A DNA stretch of 64,000 nucleotides from Escallonia rubra (Eukaryota > Streptophyta > Magnoliopsida > Escalloniales > Escalloniaceae), in assembly GCA_033065855.1 (NCBI GenBank), contig JAVXUO010000300.1:351889-415888 (forward strand), given 5' to 3'. A model generated the notes under the pieces. That model searched no databases, was not told the origin of the DNA, and was given only the letters and a program-made list of their open reading frames with translations. Positions 1-12,079 of the stretch are shown in pieces (position 1 is the stretch's first letter; each line of letters starts with the position of its first letter). The translations under genes and the position numbers were made by a program.

Positions 1-3000
1 GCATTAAATGACGACGAAGAAAGTGGTAAGTGAAATTTCTACTTAGTATCATTCTCCACTGGAATTACTTGTTCAAAGATTAGGTGAATACGTTCCTTTC
101 AAATTCTGCAAAACAATTTGCGCTTACTATCACCTGTTATCTTTTCTTCTCACAATATTTTCCTCTTTCTATATAGTTATTTGGATTTTCTTTTTCCCTC
201 GTTTGATGTTTTTCACCTGAAAATGCAACGTATTTATTTTTGTTATGCAGGTAAAGTCTTGCTGATGCTGGGAAAAGTGCAGTTTGAAGTCCAGACACTT
301 ATTGATAGCTATGTGGGTTCTTTATGTTTGTGACCCATTCCAAATCCTTTCCTTTTCGTGCTTGCTAATCAGTTAGTTTAACATGTATTTCAGCGTTCTC
401 ATATTTCCCAGACAATTACAGTTCCATCCGAGTCCCTTCTCAATGAACTACGCATAGTTGAGGTTCGTAGAATATTTTCAGCATTCGAGAAGGTTTACTA
501 TCCAATTTACAATTTCTAGATGTGTTGGTAATATGTATTTATCAACACAACAAGGGGCCCAAACTGTTTGCCGATTTATTCCATTTTCCAACCTACACCT
601 TGTAAGAAATTGGTACCAAACTACAATAAGTTGTGGGCAGTACTGTTGGGTCCTTCCGTTAAACAAGGGCCAATCCAGAGACTGTTTGGGGAAGTTTTAA
701 ACTTATGGCCAAACATCCTACCTTTTGTTTTTGTATTTTTTGTATCTTCTGCAATTCCTCGCTCTTTCCTTCCGTCACCACCTCAAGTTGCGTCCACTGT
801 CATCTGCGCTACCACCTTCAGGTTTTCACCCACTTCAGCACCTCATAAAAGCACTCTTTCATCAGCACTATTTTCTGACCGTCATGACACTCCAACCACC
901 ACTGCACATTATCTATCCCCACTTTCGATGCTTTCGTCCACCAGCCCCCACAACATAACCCTATCATCAGCATCGTTGTTCTGTTCGACTTCATCGCTGG
1001 GACTCCAACTTTATAGGTTTCTAATCATGTATGTGTTTGCTTGCTAAGAAGGGCGAGGGTTCAACTGTGTCATTTAATTCTAATGCCTCCAGCTCACGGT
1101 CGAGCTATGTTTTTCTTTTGCCCAGTGCAAGAGCGTAAAAAAGTTGTACACGCTGGTTCGGTCTGTAGATATTATGATAGCTACTCATTGAATAAAGGTG
1201 ACAGGCTGTGAAATTGAGACAGAGCTGAGTAGACTCCATGCACTTTACGAAGCACCAAGAGGCTTTTGCTTTTATCTAGGAACAAGCAACCTTCTTTTTC
1301 ATTCAAATAGGAGAGATGGATTTGGTTATGGTCTTGTGTTGCGGATCTGTGGCCTTTTCAAAATATGCTAGCGTCGTCAGATTTCTCTTTGGAAGACACA
1401 AAAGTCATAAACAAAAATAACGGGAGGCAGTAAGCGTCCAGCCTGCTTCTCGTTTTCTTTTTGAGGTGGGGAGTGGGCGACGCACATAAAAAGTTATGCC
1501 GGATCCATGAATGTAACAGTTCTCTGCGCTTTTTTGCTTTTTAGCTTTTAGTCCCCTCCCCTTGGTGTTCTTCTTGTAGGAGTCTTGCATCAAACTTTCT
1601 AGATCCTCCATTACCGGATGTTTGACAGTGTAATGTATTGTACTTATATCGTCAACCTTGCACTGTACTGCTTATAAGCTGATGGGATTTCCTTTCTTTG
1701 TTGATGCAGGAGATGAAGAGGCAATGTGATGAAAAAAGGTTCACATTTATCTGTTTTACTGGATATTTATTTTATTTACTTGATGAAATAAACCTATTTC
1801 TTATCCTGTATATGTGATGTGATCTTCAGAAGTGTATATGAATACATGCTAACAAGACACAAAGAAAAGGGTAGGTTGAGAAGCAGTAAAGGAGAATACT
1901 TTTCTTCTCACCAGCTGCAAGCTGCTCGTGAGGAATATGATGAGGAAGCATCATTTTTTGTTTTCCGTATGAAATCTCTGAAACGAGGACAGTCCAGGAG
2001 TCTTCTCACACAGGCAGCTCGCCACCATGTTGCTCAGGTGTTCTTCTTGTTCAATAGTATTTTTTTAGACCTCCTTATTTTGCTTGTTCATTGATTTTTT
2101 TAAGCTGCTTTCTTCGTGGTTGCAAACAGTTGTATTTGTTCAGGAAGGCTTTAAACTCTCTCGAGGCAATTGAGCCGCATGTCAAGCTGATCACACAGCA
2201 GCAGCATATCGATTATGGGTTCAGTGGACTGGTAGATGACCAAACCGATGGTGATAATGGGGATGTCGATGATGATGAAAGTGACAGTGATAGTGATGAT
2301 AATGACAGCAGTGAAGCGCGTGATGACGGTGAGTTGAGTTTTGACTATGGACAAAATGACCGGGGCCAAGATGGTGCCACGTCAAAAAACTCAATGGAGG
2401 TGAGAGTACAACCTGTTTGCTATTGCCTCTGGAAGGTCAAACCTCCCTGTTCTTTTATGTAAAAATTGATGTGTTACTTGTCAAATAACAGAAAAGTAAG
2501 TCAGGGTGCCATTTAACATATAGCTTTGGAGCTGGAAAAACTTTTTCATTTGAGTACTGCTGTCCTGTTTTGTACGTTTGCTTTTGTATAGTTTTTTCGT
2601 CCTTTGTTTTGCATCACAGGCTGAGTTATAATTTTCTTATTTCTGCCATTATGTTAGAACACATAATTTTTGCAAGTCTATGCAAGGAACTTTTGAATCT
2701 TTCTATCATACTTGAAACTAGAACTTCTTATCTGTCAGACTATCAAATGAAAAATAAATTGTTCAAATGACAGCTCAACGTTGTAATGCTCATCACACAT
2801 GTAATCTGCTGGAGGATGTATCTCATGCTCACCTAGTACACAAGAACTTACAACGTCAGTTAAAAAAAAAAAAAAAAAAGCCAGCCCAATGTACTATGTT
2901 TCTCCAATTGCGGATGTCTGGGGAGGGTTGATTTACTCAGCCTTTCCCCCACTTTTATCAAGAGGCTGTTTCCCAGTACTGAATCCATGACCTCCAGATC

Positions 3001-4926
3001 AGAATGGAGCAACTTATTGTTCCTGGGGTCGGACACTAAAGTAATCTGTTTTATTGGTATTTCAAGTAGTGTGTGTTGTCTTCCCTATCCTTTATATGTC
3101 TTTATGAAGTGCTGGTCCGACTTGACTGGCACGCTATCATGGTTTGTGTTGATGTGGTATAAAATCTTCTGCAGTTGGATAATGTGGACCTTCCACTTCC
3201 GCAAGTTGCTGCGAAGGATGCAGCCAAGGTATATTAGCTGCCCTGTTTAATTCATTCGCTTTAATTGCAACCTTATCTCTGTCTCTGTCGGTTCAGTTGT
3301 CTACTTGAACTTGGGGTTCTTTTGTCATTGTTGCATTGGAGGAGAGCTTTTTTGTCTTGAAATAAGAGAGATCATAATTTTAAAAGTACGAGACAACAAT
3401 TTATTGTATTTAGATAGAGGTACTTTTGTCGGATCAGATGGTGTTAAGATAGGAGATAAATGTTTTTGGCAGATGTTATTGTGTTTGTCCGAAGAAGTGG
3501 AGCAGAAAGGATGAACTAGATAAGTTCATTTACAAGTCTTTTGCAGTCTTAGTGTAATCGGTCCTTAGCTGAAGGACCAAAGGACAAGTGTTAGAGAGTG
3601 CTAAAAAGGAAGTGTGTTTAGAGTGCAAGAAACACCATGATGTCCTGGTTTAGCTGCTGGTTTGGATTCATCAAGAACCTACTCAAGTGGACTAATGCAT
3701 GTAGATGTAGTTGACTGCTTGTAGTTGGGTGAAGGCTAGTTGAGTCGAAATCACATCAGTAAGAAATGAATATAAGTTGGAATTACCTTTCATGTTTTCT
3801 TTAGTTCTCAACCCTGTATAGTTTTGTGTGGAGTTGGTTTAGGGTAAGTTTCCTGTGCATTTTATCTCCTTTTGTGTAGCCTTTTTATAGGAGATGACTG
3901 TTTTGAAGCCACCAACTTTATGCCTCTGTTTTTGCACATTTGCAGGAAAATATAGACACAAACCCTGGTGGGATTTCTTTTCCCTTCCGTGGAGATGGGA
4001 ATGCAGGCAGCAAATCTGCACCACTTTTAGCTGAGAAGAATTACGATAATGCTGAAAGATTTAAACAGATGCGGCAGTCGTCTACACGCAAGTTTCACAC
4101 TTACGTGCTGCCTACACCAGTTGCGGGAAGGAATTCGGTTTCGTCAGCATTAGATGCTCAGGTTCCTCAAAGAAGGACGACCAACAATGGTGGGGGTACA
4201 CCTAATTTGTGGCATTCGTCCCCTTTGGAACATAAGAAAAATGGAAAGATTTTGGGCCATGAGAGGTTGTCAGGACCAATCATCCTCAATGCACTGTCAG
4301 TTCTGAAAGAGAGCAACAGTAATGCTAGACCTGTTCGTTTGCCTTCTCCTTTAGCTGAGGGGCTCTCCTCGTCGCAGCTTGATCACCGCGCCACTTCAGA
4401 TACCAAAAAAACGAAGAGACAATATTTCTCTGGGCCATTGACAAGCAATACATGGTCAAACAAGCCTATTTCGTCTGCCAGTGGTCCTATAGCCTCAACA
4501 GGGAAGCCCCAGCTGTTTTCCGGACCTATTTTGCGTACTCCTTTGCCCCGGCCCGCATCCACCCCGAAGTTATTTTCGAGTGCTTCCCGTACTTTCGTTT
4601 CATCACCTAAAATAAGTGAACTTCATGAGCTTCCTAGGCCCCCTTCCAACCTAGCGCCAAAGAGTCATGCAAATTTAATCCGTCATTCAGGTCCTTTGCC
4701 GTCCAGAGGTCAGGAACTTTCATCCACAAAACAATCGGTCGTGTCTAACATAGCATCTACACTTCCAGTGCCTCCTCAGACTATCCCTCGTAGTTACTCT
4801 ATACCCTATAGAAGTCAAAGAGAGCCATCAGATGTGTCCAAGCCATTGGAAGCTCCTCACAGTTTGAAGATGGCTGAAGATATTGCATCACCCCCTTTAA
4901 CACCGATTTCCTTGTCAAACATCTAG
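1..4926 (+). CDS. BAR-domain, Ser/Pro-rich protein, At2g33490-like (5' partial)
   Basis: Spliced gene entering from the left edge. Exons read as <1-25, 251-312, 394-462, 1710-1738, 1830-2037, 2130-2399, 3175-3228, 3946-4926 (stop TAG), all with GT-AG borders and continuous frame, giving 565 residues after the truncation. The first part (to about residue 135) is the C-terminal half of a BAR-type helical domain, with landmarks ALNDDEESGK, PSESLLNELRIVEEM and LLTQAARHH. An Asp/Ser-rich acidic stretch follows, then a long disordered tail rich in Ser and Pro with repeated FSGP motifs and ending PPLTPISLS. I recognise the family as Arabidopsis At2g33490 (annotated as hydroxyproline-rich). BAR domains bind curved membranes; the specific role of this protein is not established. 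Introns of 1,247, 775 and 717 bp hold no recognised gene. Start codon and N-terminus lie outside the window. Confidence 0.9.
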
Positions 4927-5500
4927 CAGACATTACACTTCTTCTGAAAATATTTTCCAGGTGGTCAACCGGAGGTAATTGTGAAACTGCTGGTTACTTA
5001 TTTTCTTTTTCACCAAAATTACTACACTATATGCTTAAATTATCAAGAAGGAAAGGATACTGTTAAGTATGATCAGATTGTCATGGTGGTCGAGTCATAT
5101 GCCAAGTTCCCTTCCCTTGCTTTTCTCAATAACCGTTATAGTTCATTAGGCTGCTGTGTGCTTCACAATACATAATGATTGTGTGAAATGTCTTTTGACA
5201 AGTTGAGCTATTTATAGCTAAAATCAGTTGTCCAAGGGTTTCATGCGTATAAAATATGGTGATGTGTACAAATCTCTCTTGAACTCTGTCTTGGCTGACA
5301 TTCGTCAACCTGGTCTGTTATCTTTTCCATTTGACACCAGATCGTCATGCCATAGTAACTGAGTGTGCAACACCAGCTAGCACCTCTGCCTCGGTTCAAC
5401 AGACAACTCAAGCTTGTTATAGCTTTATTGAAGACTTGTTTAGCTGAGTTTGAACAGGTTATGCTTGTGAAAAAGGATCTCTACTATGTAAGAGACTGTC
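4927..5500. other. 3' flank of the BAR gene
   Basis: AT-rich sequence directly after the stop codon, probably including the 3' UTR. Short open frames here have no recognisable content. No other feature seen. Confidence 0.4.
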
Positions 5501-6180
5501 ATTGTAAGTCCCTAATATAGAAAGCCCACATTATCTTGCGGTTAGAGAAAATGCTTGGGGAGAAATGAAAGAAGAAGGGACGTAATCTCAAAAAGAAATC
5601 GTCTGTTTAGCAAAAGAGTGTTTTTCTGTACTTCAGTGAGTCTTCGCGCTGGCTTTCTTCTCCCTCTTTTCCGTTCCCTTCTGTTTTTAGATACTTCTTT
5701 ATCTAGCAGTTGGTAATGAGCTTGAGCTGGCTGACCATCTGACATTAGCCGAGCTTGACTTGAGTCTCTAGCCAAAGCAAATCCTATTTGTTCTCCATTA
5801 CTATATCCTCGTCGCACGAAATTCCTGAGATATGGCTTCCCTCAGGAAGCTTAATTGTTTTCAAAGTGAGGAGACACCAATTCCTTTGAGGATTGATGAA
5901 AGGGAACAGCTGGCGTAAAAACAGCCTTTATCTAGTCATTGACAGCTACGGAATAAGATCCAAAGAAGGTTGTGAAGATGGAGTGCCAGTCTCTATGATT
6001 CACGGACTAGCCTCGGGAAGACGGGGAATAGTTGATAAGGAGTGAAGGCAGGTTTAACTGGACCCAGAGGAATATAGGAACCATCAGAGGGGGTTAAAGA
6101 ATCTATAGAGGAAGGCTTAGTCAACTCGGAATAGAGGAAAAAGACCGACTATAAATAGAACATTCTGAAAGCCATAAGTT
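5500..6180. other. Possible organelle (mitochondrial) DNA insertion
   Basis: A block of more balanced, purine-rich composition sits inside AT-rich intergenic DNA. Its texture (GAAAG/AAGAAGGGA runs, segments such as GAGCTTGACTTGAGTCTC, absence of long A/T runs) resembles plant mitochondrial intergenic sequence. I identified no mitochondrial gene in it, so this rests on composition and impression only. Confidence 0.3.
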
Positions 6181-7190
6181 GTCTCCATCAAAACATGGGA
6201 TCCTTGTTATACTTGGTTGCATAATTATCTGCTTATATGTATTGTGACACTTGATGATGATTGTTTAATATCCGCTTAAATATGTGAAATGATACATAGA
6301 ATATAAGTATCGATGTTACTTCGCAGATAAAGGTATGCATTTTACTGATATATAGAAGATCTGTTCATGTTGCCATTCTCTGTCTTTGCATTGATTCTTA
6401 ATTGCGAGACTCTGATTCTGAGTGTGAATTTTTTAACTGACGCAGGTGTGGCTTAATGTTGATTGAGACTATCTGCGAGTAATTTTTGCTTTCTAAAATT
6501 TGTAGCAACTGAAATTACGGTGGGCAAATATGCTTTCCATTAACAGGTATCAGCGTAAATATGTAAATATTTCCTTTCCAATAATTTCTGTTCATTTTAG
6601 GCTTTGTACTCATTTTTTAGTCCTTGATACTCCTTAGCCATCAAAGATAGGCGAGGTGCGTAGGTGCTTCTAACTACCATATTGCAGTCCACTGCATGCG
6701 GAATTTTGTAAGGTTACGAAGAAAAATAATAGCAATTTTCCTTTTTAAGAATTTGCAAACATATATTGCACTGTTGCATGTTAGTCTGCGCTCAGCTTGA
6801 TAAGGCTGCCCTCCTGTAAAAATTCCTTTGTGAACTTCTGATTTGCAACTTCCCATACTCCAGAATTCTAACCACTTGGGTACTTTGAAAGCACCAGGAA
6901 GGAATGATGGTTGTCGCCAGAAAATCTGATTTGATGTTATTTGATCAACCTTCCATCTTATAATGATGCTTGCGAAATTGTAGCTTCCTCCCATGATGTA
7001 TGTCCGTAGCCATGTAATCCACATCCTCCTCATTTTGTAAAGGAAAGTTTAATTTTGTCGTAACCAAGTAAAGCATTAAAGTTGTTGAACGTACTCATAA
7101 AATTCATTGAGCATTGACCCCTTTACTCCAAGAAAATAGAATAGGCCCTGCAAAGGATGTGAAGGGTATGCAAAACTATGATAATGGTGT
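6181..7190. other. Intergenic, nothing recognised
   Basis: AT-rich DNA. A 119-codon open frame on the minus strand (6674-7033) has no domain I recognise and no supporting context, so I do not call it a gene. Confidence 0.4.
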
Positions 7191-8480
7191 TTAATGAAAA
7201 GGGGTCAGCGCCCTATTCTTTCCCCTCCAAAACCCATCTATCTCCACACAGCTACCGTCTCCGCTGCCACTGCTCGCTTCCACCGGCGGGTGGGGGCGTG
7301 GTACTTATTTCTGTGCTTTTTAGGGTGTAGGTGGTTTCGTTTTTCCTTGGCTGGACTTCTCGCTCGATTTGCTTGGCGATATTTTCTAGGTTCGATCTGG
7401 GTAGGTGGCAGGATTGGAGGCCTGATCTGTGATCCGCCTATCTCAGTTGTCTCGGGGTGGCTTTGCAAGATGAGTGTGGGGTTAAAGTGTTGTTAGTGGG
7501 CGTGGCTGCAGTGGCTAGTGGTAGGTTTGGTGATGCTTCAGTGTGTGGTGGGTAGGCATGGCGTCGATGGCGATTGCGAAGTCTTTGGCAGCACCAGTAG
7601 CATCGACAGTGGCGATAGAGAAGACGGCAGCGGCGGTGACGACAGCAATAGAGGCGGCGGTGGCAATTGAAGTTTGTTGGGTTCTTAGTGAGGCCTTTGT
7701 AGAGGGTGTTGTTTCAGGATAGGGTTTTAATTCTCCTCCTTCCCCCGGAGCTCGATTCCCTTTTTTCAGGCTAGGAGGTGGTGTTTGATATGGTTGATCG
7801 AAGCAGGTGAAGTTTCAGCTAAGTTTTTGTCATCTTTTTCCCGCCTATCATGGTGACCATGATAGGTGGTTGAGTTTACCATGGTGGTTTGTGTTCTTGG
7901 TGGTGGTGGAGGCCTTGGTTGGTTAGCTGCTGGATTTAGGTTTCGTCGTCTCGTGCAGTGGCATGGGTGGGTAAAGCAACTTCCATGTGTTGATTTCGAC
8001 TGTTGTCATGTGTTGGTGTTGCCCGCGTTGTGTGGTGGTGTGGATGGTGGGTGGCACTGGTTTGGGTAGATCAGATAGTTTTTTTTGACGGTGAGTGGTG
8101 GTTACATGCTTTGTGTAATCCCTTCTTGAGCATCTCTTTTGGTATTCGAGCTGCACCACCATACTTGGTTCCGAGTGGTGTTTCTCCCCGTTTCTTATCT
8201 TTTTAGGTAATATATTCAAGTTGGAATTCTTGTCTTTTCTGTGCAAAATTTTCCTCTCACTCCGTTTGATACTTGGTTCCTACATTTTAGTTAATGGAGA
8301 ACGAAACGTGTATCATCTGTGGAGCGTAGCTGTGGCATTGCCGCCAAAGTTGTAGCTATAGCCATCGTTTGCAGCCGTTTTCCGGTTGGAGACAGTGGGG
8401 GACGGCGCCCTCTCGCCCGTAAAACGAGTCTTCTTTTGTAAAGCTCATCTTGGAGTAACTCACCAAGTTTCTGGATAAGC
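7190..8480. other. G/T-biased segment of unknown origin
   Basis: Strong strand asymmetry: the + strand is rich in GGTGG, GGCGG and TTGGTT words, with GCG-rich patches around 7570-7670, in contrast to the AT-rich flanks. Open frames of 100-107 codons occur on both strands but look like by-products of composition. Such segments can be 5' untranslated regions of LINEs or captured gene fragments, but no reverse transcriptase or terminal repeat is visible. Confidence 0.3.
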
Positions 8481-9136
8481 TTTGGACAGCAGCAGTAGTC
8501 TTTTAAACTTGAGAGGGGAGCCTATAGACTCAGCTTATGTTTTAGTGTACAAGTTTCGAGGTAAAAAAAATCCGATCAAGACATTCTTGGTGTAAAGTTT
8601 ATGTTCTGTAAATCCATGAAGATGAGCTTCTCACGATATTACTCGCACCATTATTAGCTAAACAAAAATTCTAATATGATGCTAAATATGCTTTGTAGAA
8701 AATGTTTAAGCATGATCTAAATGTAATTTAAAGATAGGTTGATAATACTCCTTGTTACTCTATATTCAATATGGCTGTAATAGTTTTCCTGATTTCTTGA
8801 TAGGTAGCACAACAAGTCTTGTGACTAAGAAATCAAATCTTGCTTACCAAGATCATTGAAAAGTAAGTCCACTTCTCTTGTAACCAATGGTCTAGTTTTT
8901 TCTCTTGATGCATCTCTGGTTTGATTAAACCAAAAGAAAAAGTGAACCCCAACTCCTACAACTACAAATTTCACCGTTCATAACCCAAATCACCTTCTAT
9001 AGCTCCATTGCAGATATATCTATTAACATAGTATTACAAGGAAATTATAACATGGAGGTGAGTAATCCTCCATAATTATGTAAAAGGGCTTCCTGGTTGT
9101 AATAGGAAAGTTGTGGCATTGCAACACACTTCCGGC
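8481..9136. other. 3' flank of the first LRR gene
   Basis: AT-rich sequence downstream of the minus-strand LRR gene, with its 3' UTR expected in the part closest to 9136. No further feature seen. Confidence 0.4.
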
Positions 9137-11878
9137 TTATTTGCAGCCTCCTATGTCGTATCTCACAAATCCCATGAGCTCAGGTCCCTCTAGTCTTGGG
9201 TTATTGACGAAGCTGCAGGCAAGAAATTACAACACAAAACCAGCGGAAGACTAGCTACAATTAAAATCACGAAAACGACCAAGTAAAAGTCTTAAGAAAT
9301 CAAGGCATGATGTGAATTGCATCGCATACCTTTCCTCAGTGAACTTAGTAAATGAGCCAGAGGTTGGAATTGTACCACACAAATCGTTGTTCGAGACATC
9401 TCTGTAAATCGATAGAACATTGGATCACGATACTGGGTGTACGACATGAAATCATGGATGGTTGGTAGTTAAATGAGCAATAAGCATCGGCAAAACCAGA
9501 CATCGTTTGACACATTATGAAATATCGATGGTTTTGTACAATAACATGAACTTGATTCAGTTGCAGGTAAATCTTTTATTATTTGCATAGTAAGTATTGA
9601 TTATCAGATAGTTAAAAGTTGTCAAAAATGTAAAATACATCACAAACTAGGCCGAGAAAGGGAGGAAAGAAAGGGGGTTCTAAGTGCTTACAGGATCTTG
9701 AGGTTTCCAAGCTTGGTAAGCTCCCTTGGTATCCTTCCTGTCAGCTTGTTACTGTTCAGTCGTCTGGAATACACATAACGTGAGCCAAGCAGTCAACACT
9801 GAACTATCAACACAGCTAAGCGAAATAACTATACTACTTCGACGAAAAATCCTTGTATGGTTTCACGATTCAATAAATGCTAGATAGCAAAGTTTTTGGA
9901 CCAATATTCATGGAAGGACTCAGTTTTATTTTGGTCAATAGTCAACACAAACGAATGGTTTAAGGACTCGGGGGGCAAGTGTGTCTATTAATGATGCAAA
10001 GGTTTGAGCTACTTAGTATTACCATAGCATAAGTATTTGCCGATTCTCCAGGAAAATATGTTGGCTTAGACTATACAATTAAAGGGTTTCAATTGATCCT
10101 TTCTGGAGAATTAGACGGTCTTCCTGAGCAGGTCTTTTATTAGGTATTAACTTGAAAGTGGAGAGCAAAGACATATAGTTGTAACTTAATAGGAAGTAAA
10201 ACCGCTGAAAGTCTGAACAGAGTAAACAGTAAAAGGTCCACACTTCGAAAAGATTAACGACGACGATTTAAAAAAGAGATGTTTCGGATTCCATACTTCG
10301 CGTAAAGATTGATAATAACACCGGGACGACGTAGTCCCTAAAATGGAAACTTGCTAAAGTGCATTCAACGCCAGATTTTGACTTTCAAATGCACAGCATG
10401 AGGCAGTGGCTAAAATGGACTCCTACTGCCATACTTGGTGATGCATGTGGGACGATAAAGAATGGCAATGGGAGTGATCTGTTTGTCATTACTTGCTTAG
10501 GGATAGGCGTGACATGACAGTACATCTGCACAAGTGATGACAAACAGAGCTTAGGACTGGAGTGAAAAACTTACAGAAATCTGAGATTGGAGAGCTTGGA
10601 CAGCGATGGAGGGATGGTGCCAGTGAGGTTGTTGTGGTAAAGATCCAAGCTTACAAGGCTCTTCAGCCCTCCCAGTTCAGCTGGTACTGAGCCCACTAAG
10701 CTGTTCATGTACAGCTCCCTGTACAGTAGAGATTTATATGCACACCAACCCAGTCAATTCCACCTTAAATGCTGTCTATATGCTGGTGAAAAGAAGAACT
10801 TGATCCATTAATTCAACAATAGAATACTAACTTACAGGTACTGGAGACGCTCAAGCTTCCCTAACTCCGGAACAAGATTGCCTGACAGCTTTGCATTTCC
10901 AAGATCACTGCACATGTTATGCCAACTCGTTGGTCATTACTCAGTCCATCAACATATGTTTTGTGCCATCCACAACATGTTTCCAGAAAGAGAGAAGGGC
11001 ATATCAAGAGAGAAATAACCAAAATGGGAAGCAATTTCTTGATAAGTTGCCCTATTCGCGATGAGGGCTTCTATTCCTGCTAACTACGGCCTTTAGTGCC
11101 ATATACATGGGTTTATGTAACAGAAATGGCAACAACAAGAGCTTGCTCGGTAAAATTATGACCTTCTTTTAAATATCCATGAAGGTAACAGCTCAGTAAA
11201 AGAACTCCTTTCCAGTTTTTTTCTCTTCATTTTCAAATTGTTTTTTTTTGGGGGGACGAAGTATCACTTTTCCCAGATCGTACATGAAGAACATATTTCT
11301 GTGAAGTTAATTTTGCTTGCCATCATAGGTACCAATCGAATCAATGCTAATTTCTTATCCTGTACTGTTTGTTTATTAGCCACACTTACCTTGTTCCACC
11401 ACAATCAAACATATAGCTTAGCGGCCCTGCATGTATTGGCAAGTATTGTCCACACTATATGAAGGAGGCAACAGCTAGTTCTCTATTCACCAGACTAAGG
11501 GTACTTGACACAAGTTCACTAAGGTTCAAGTGATTTCAGAGAGAGAGGGGGGGGGTGGAGAACATACAGTCGGGTGACCCGATTATCAGAGTCACAGGTA
11601 ACATGAAACCAAGTACACGGGTCAACCAAAGTTGGATCCCAACTCTGCAGTACGTTTTCCGGGTCATTCACAGCTCTCCTCAATGCATACAGAGCATCTC
11701 CTGATAACCCACAAACATTTGAGGGTCAGATGGTCGAAATGGCAGATAATATCATGAAAACCATTATGGAAATGAATAGGATCCATAAAGCGACGTGCTC
11801 ACCTTCAGTATTGGCATTTGTGGTTGACGATAGAAGAGGAAGTAGAACGAAAAGATGAAACAGAACCCAGATCGCCAT
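9137..11878 (-). CDS. SERK-like short secreted LRR protein
   Basis: Seven exons on the minus strand: 11803-11878, 11568-11700, 10836-10907, 10575-10718, 9692-9763, 9330-9401, 9137-9212 (stop TAA); 214 residues. A hydrophobic signal peptide (about 1-21, [10 protein letters not shown] start) is followed by an LRRNT cap with [15 protein letters not shown], about five plant-type LRRs (residues about 70-190; LxGxIPxELGxLxxL pattern) and a short tail, [10 protein letters not shown]...GGCK. There is no transmembrane segment or kinase, so it matches the roughly 215-residue ectodomain-only relatives of SERKs (At5g21090/At3g43740, pepper LRR1 type), which are extracellular and linked to defence. LRR exons are 72 nt or 144 nt, all in the same phase, the SERK architecture. 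An upstream in-frame ATG (11924-11926) would add 16 residues; I prefer 11878 because it gives a clean signal peptide. Confidence 0.93.
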
Positions 11879-12064
11879 ATTGAAGCCAAACTTTAGAAAT
11901 TTGAAACCCAAAAGGCCTTTGGTCACTTAAGAGTCAAGCTTTGTATGGTGTGCTAATATAGATGCTCGCAGAGAGAGAAAGAGAGAGAGAGAGGTGTTTG
12001 TGTATTGTTTTCAAAAGCAGAGCAAAGGTCCAAAAGGAGGCAAGGAATCTAACCTTTGTTGGGG

Positions 12065-12072
12065 AATTTATA
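12065..12072 (-). promoter_or_regulatory. TATA box of the first LRR gene
   Basis: TATAAATT on the minus strand, about 190 bp upstream of the chosen ATG. The intervening leader contains a GA-rich microsatellite (about 11968-11991). Confidence 0.5.
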
Positions 12073-12079
12073 GAGCCCC

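Noticed and set aside
568..1047. 159-codon frame in an intron of the BAR gene
   Set aside because: Ser/Thr/Pro-rich low-complexity translation with no similarity; the flanking exons splice cleanly around it.
6674..7033. 119-codon minus-strand frame
   Set aside because: No domain, no splice or promoter context, ordinary length for chance in this window.
11879..11926. Upstream in-frame ATG of the first LRR gene
   Set aside because: Would place 16 mixed residues before the signal peptide; the downstream ATG gives the family-typical start.
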